Shown here in pieces: positions 63,702 to 64,000 of a stretch of 64,000 nucleotides of DNA (position 1 is the stretch's first letter; each line of letters begins with the position of its first letter). The position numbers were made by a program, and so were the translations under genes. Source of the stretch: RH-AL1 sp964244495 (GTDB lineage: Bacteria; Pseudomonadota; Alphaproteobacteria; Rhizobiales; Beijerinckiaceae); contig CAXTIU010000002.1 in NCBI GenBank assembly GCA_964244495.1, positions 348,543 through 412,542 on the forward strand, read 5' to 3'. The notes beneath the pieces were generated by a model. That model was not told where the DNA came from, made no database searches, and was given only the letters and a program-made list of their open reading frames with translations.

Positions 63702-64000
63702 ATGCGAGGTCAGGCTGGGTTCTTCGACATCGACGAGCGGCTGAAGGATCTGTCAGCCAAGGGTGACGATCTCGAACGGCTGAAGGGCCTGGTCGACTTC
63801 GGGATGTTCCGCGCGGCGCTCCAGCAGGCGGTACCGCGCTCGGATCGCGGCAAGGGCGGCCGGCCGCCGTTCGATCACGTGCTGATGTTCAAGGTCCTGG
63901 TGTTGCAGACCATGCACTCGCTGTCGGATGAGCGCTGCGAGTACCTGATACTAACGGCCTTCAGGTCTGACCGGTGTGTGCCCATGCCCGCATGCCGATG
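63702..64000 (+). CDS. IS5-family transposase, N-terminal part (partial, runs off the window)
   Basis: From an ATG at 63702 the frame reads MRGQAGFFDIDERLKDLSAK, DFGMFRAALQQAVP, GRPPFDHVLMFKVLVLQTMHSLSDERCEYLI, the DUF772-type N-terminus of IS5 transposases. After EYLI (about 63950) the sequence no longer matches the family (LTAFRSDRCVPMP), so the gene is probably interrupted by another insertion before the window ends. Confidence 0.7.
   Translation, partial: MRGQAGFFDIDERLKDLSAKGDDLERLKGLVDFGMFRAALQQAVPRSDRGKGGRPPFDHVLMFKVLVLQTMHSLSDERCEYLILTAFRSDRCVPMPACR

Overview
The window is GC-rich chromosome from an alphaproteobacterium, most likely Hyphomicrobiales. The evidence is gene content: separate pntAA-pntAB-pntB, mdh beside sucC, purE-purK behind a DUF465 gene, a CobW GTPase next to a WD40 protein, an NDUFA9-like protein, a LOV histidine kinase, and UvrB with a long N-terminal extension. 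I cannot name the genus. Most of the sequence is housekeeping DNA with overlapping genes; three stretches look acquired or decayed.

Layout. 1-6.3 kb: lipid-linked sugar flippase, prmA, a blue-light (LOV) histidine kinase with a single-domain response regulator, guaA. 6.3-12.9 kb: RsmB-type rRNA methyltransferase, MAPEG protein, the transhydrogenase operon pntAA-pntAB-pntB, an ABC1/UbiB kinase. 13-16.5 kb: an AbrB-type antitoxin with a Doc toxin, two unknown membrane proteins, an SDR. 16.8-24.6 kb: purE-purK, an FAH-family hydrolase, sucC, mdh, a double gamma-carbonic-anhydrase-like protein, rmuC. 24.6-26 kb: a gene-poor segment, AT-rich at its start, with 11-bp inverted repeats around it. 26-32.5 kb: OsmC, def-fmt-truA, an SDR, a small membrane protein, a methyltransferase, a frameshifted flavoprotein.

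32.7-38 kb holds the clearest find. uvrB is followed, with an ATGA overlap, by two AT-rich genes: a patatin-type phospholipase (CapV-like) and a DncV-like CD-NTase with a C-terminal AGS-C-type sensor. This is a compact two-gene CBASS anti-phage system placed at the uvrB stop codon. A hairpin and a broken copy of a Met/His-rich peptide gene mark its right side; the intact copy lies 1 kb further on.

39-60 kb: AmpG-like permease, formyltransferase-like protein, Cys-rich exported protein, SCO protein, CobW GTPase and WD40 protein; a degenerate ANL-superfamily protein with thiD and hemH; threonine synthase, gamma-glutamyltransferase, a double UspA protein; a YehYXW-type osmoprotectant transporter without a binding-protein gene; a retropepsin-like protease, an EI24 protein and an NDUFA9-like protein. 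60-64 kb: tRNA-Leu(CAG) with an altered 3' half, a frameshifted tyrosine integrase and stacked IS481/IS5 elements, which is the start of an integrated island running past the window.
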